DNA of 64,000 nucleotides from Pithys albifrons albifrons (Eukaryota > Chordata > Aves > Passeriformes > Thamnophilidae): positions 114,191,727 to 114,255,726 of the forward strand of contig NC_092458.1 in the NCBI RefSeq assembly GCF_047495875.1, given 5' to 3'. The translations under genes were made by a program, and so were the position numbers. Under the pieces are notes generated by a model. The model saw only the letters and a list, made by a program, of their open reading frames with translations. It did not search any database and was not told the origin of the DNA. How positions within the stretch are numbered: position 1 is the first letter of the stretch; each line of letters opens with the position of its first letter. Positions 62,463 through 64,000 of this stretch are shown here, in pieces.

Positions 62463-63021
62463 CCTCATTTGCTTCCCCTGTGAGATCAGAGGGATGATTT
62501 GTTGGTAATTCCAGGTCCTGTAGCCAGTTTTTATTCTGGAGCATAAAATCCATCCACTGAGTTATGACTTTGGGATTTGAGCATAAAACTTTTAGAGACT
62601 GGAGCCTGTCGTGGGGTTTAGTCTTGATTTACACACTAAAGTTTCCCCCAATTCTGATGGGAATAATGACAGTTTTTGGAATGGAATTCACACCAAGTGA
62701 CACACCAGGAGACGTCTGAAAGAGCCAGAGGAAATGAGCAGAAATTCTGGACTTCCAAATGCAATTTTTCCAGCTAAAGTTGAAGAATTTGATGCCACAG
62801 GTTTGTGGAGTGGGGAGGGAGGCAGGGCAAGGTTGGTGTTGTGCATTGCAGGTGGGAGAATTGCTTCCTACACCTGGAATTAGGGTGCCTTCTCTTTGGA
62901 ATAATACCCGTTATTTCTTTATTATGTAATCAGTAAGGTGCAGATTTTTCCTGATTTTCTTTTTGTTGAGTTTGTTTGTTGGGGTTTTTTTCTCCTCCAG
63001 GTAAACACCAGAAGTTGGTAT
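62463..63021. other. Intergenic DNA; nothing recognised
   Basis: No supportable coding, RNA or repeat feature. Confidence 0.45.
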
Positions 63022-63081
63022 AAAACAGAAGGTGTCATAAAACAGAAGATGATGTAAAACAGAAGATGATGTAAAACAGAA
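63022..63081. repeat. 17-bp tandem repeat, 3.5 copies
   Basis: Unit AAAACAGAAGATGATGT at 63039-63055 and 63056-63072, a variant AAAACAGAAGGTGTCAT at 63022-63038, and a partial AAAACAGAA to 63081. Confidence 0.9.
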
Positions 63082-63300
63082 GTTTCGTTTTGTTTTGGGT
63101 TTTATTTTATTTGTTTGTATGATGAGGTGTTGTTTTTTTGTTTGTTTTGTTTGTTTGTTTTTTCCTGGTTGGTTTGGTTGGTTGTGTTGGTTTTATTGTT
63201 TCTTTCTTTCTTTGTGTTTGTTGGTTTGGTTTTTATTTTTTGTTTGTTTGGTGGTTTTTTTTTTTTTTATTTGTTTGTTTTGGGGGGGGGTTTGTGTAGG
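63082..63300. repeat. GT-rich low-complexity tract, (TTTG)n/(GGTT)n
   Basis: Almost devoid of A and C on plus, with TTTG and GGTT units, a T-run at about 63257-63269 and a G9 run near 63282-63290. Frames through it give Phe/Val/Leu-rich peptides that mimic membrane proteins; they are artefacts. Confidence 0.88.
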
Positions 63301-64000
63301 TGATCTAAACAGGGAATTTCCATTCCTTAATATTTCTGTATTTGTGTTGTGCATTCCTTCCTATGGATCAAATCCAAGAGGGTGTGGGGAATTTGGACAA
63401 CATTTCATCTCCTCTTTGAGCTGTTGCCACCATCCACATTAGGTTTTATCTCTTCCCACCCAAAATTCTAAGCAGAAAAATCAGAGTTTATCACAGAATA
63501 TCTTTGGAGCTGCATCTGCAAGGACTATGGCAAATGCTGAGATTTTCCTAAAATTCCCCAAAATTCCAGCACAGTGTGTGGCAGTGGGAAGTGCTGTAGA
63601 ACCGAAGGGAACAGAATTATTGGCGATATGAACTTGAACTTGTAGCTACAGAGCCTTGAAAGAGCCTTTAGGGAAAAAAAAATCCACATTTTCATAGCAT
63701 AAAAATGGACCATGTTAAGCTTCATTTCCTTGATCAGAGGTTGTTTAACTCCTGCATTGAGGATGTCCAATTTTAATTACATTTGCTCACAATGAAAACC
63801 AATGTACATTTCCACAGACACACGTGCTGGGTCTGATATTAAACAAAATTATTCCTTCTTAAAATTCCATTCATTTCCTGGGAATGTCTGTCATCTGTCA
63901 TGCATATAGAGTTTTTTTCCCCCCTTAACACATCTATTTTAAACACATTTTTTGAACGTGGACAATTACATTTATGCATTATTTTATTGTTTTATTATTA
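63301..64000. other. Intergenic DNA to window end; nothing recognised
   Basis: AT-rich sequence without supportable features. Confidence 0.45.

Noticed and set aside
63095..63442. Phe/Val/Leu-rich membrane-like protein of 115 codons
   Set aside because: Translation of GT-rich low-complexity DNA.

Overview
The window looks like nuclear DNA from a bird, most likely a songbird (Passeriformes). The background is AT-rich and non-coding. The repeats are avian: 3'-truncated CR1 LINEs ending in ATTCTATG-type octamers, ERVL-type and other LTRs, and a tRNA-Ile-headed, CR1-tailed SINE of the kind known from passerines. No bacterial, phage, CRISPR or operon-like organisation is present.

One protein-coding exon is well supported. 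It lies on the minus strand inside a CpG island of about 2 kb (roughly 50.1-52.16 kb). The exon (50767-50869) begins with an ATG in strong Kozak context, has an in-frame stop 12 codons upstream, encodes a typical secretory signal peptide and ends at a consensus GTAAGT donor in phase 1. The island is therefore read as the promoter and first exon of a secreted or membrane protein gene transcribed leftwards. I do not recognise the protein from 34 residues. Everything left of 50766 is read as its first intron, longer than 50 kb and not completed in the window. Everything right of about 52.2 kb is read as upstream or intergenic DNA.

Layout, left to right. 1-464: CR1 3' end. 5.4 and 6.15 kb: small tandem repeats. 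9.3-10.4 kb: an old CR1, then an ERVL-type LTR split by a tRNA-Ile SINE. 11.8, 16.4 and 20.7 kb: CR1 fragments. 26.5 kb: compound microsatellite. 27.55-28.18 kb: LTR. 29.64-30.19 kb: solo ERVL-type LTR. 32.2-32.9 kb: older CR1. 36.3 kb: CR1. 39.0-39.67 kb: LTR containing a (GGGCA)18 array. 39.8-40.5 kb: a promoter-like minus-strand segment with six 42-bp repeats directly upstream of a TATA-like box. 41.7, 45.2 and 47.85 kb: CR1 fragments. 49.2 kb: possible LTR end. 50.1-52.2 kb: CpG-island promoter and exon 1. 54.67-54.85 kb and 56.23-56.86 kb: a pyrimidine tract and a 620-bp purine tract in inverted complementary arrangement. 58.3 and 62.2 kb: a duplicated segment of about 230 bp, about 97% identical. 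63.0-63.3 kb: a 17-bp tandem repeat and GT-rich low-complexity DNA.

No gene cluster or new enzymatic system is visible. The items most worth a second look are the 42-bp E-box array with its TATA box and splice donor, the SINE nested in an LTR, the duplicated segment upstream of the gene, the long purine/pyrimidine tracts, and the CR1 copies that sort into groups by shared disabling mutations. All repeat-family assignments rest on my recollection of family consensus sequences, not on a database search.
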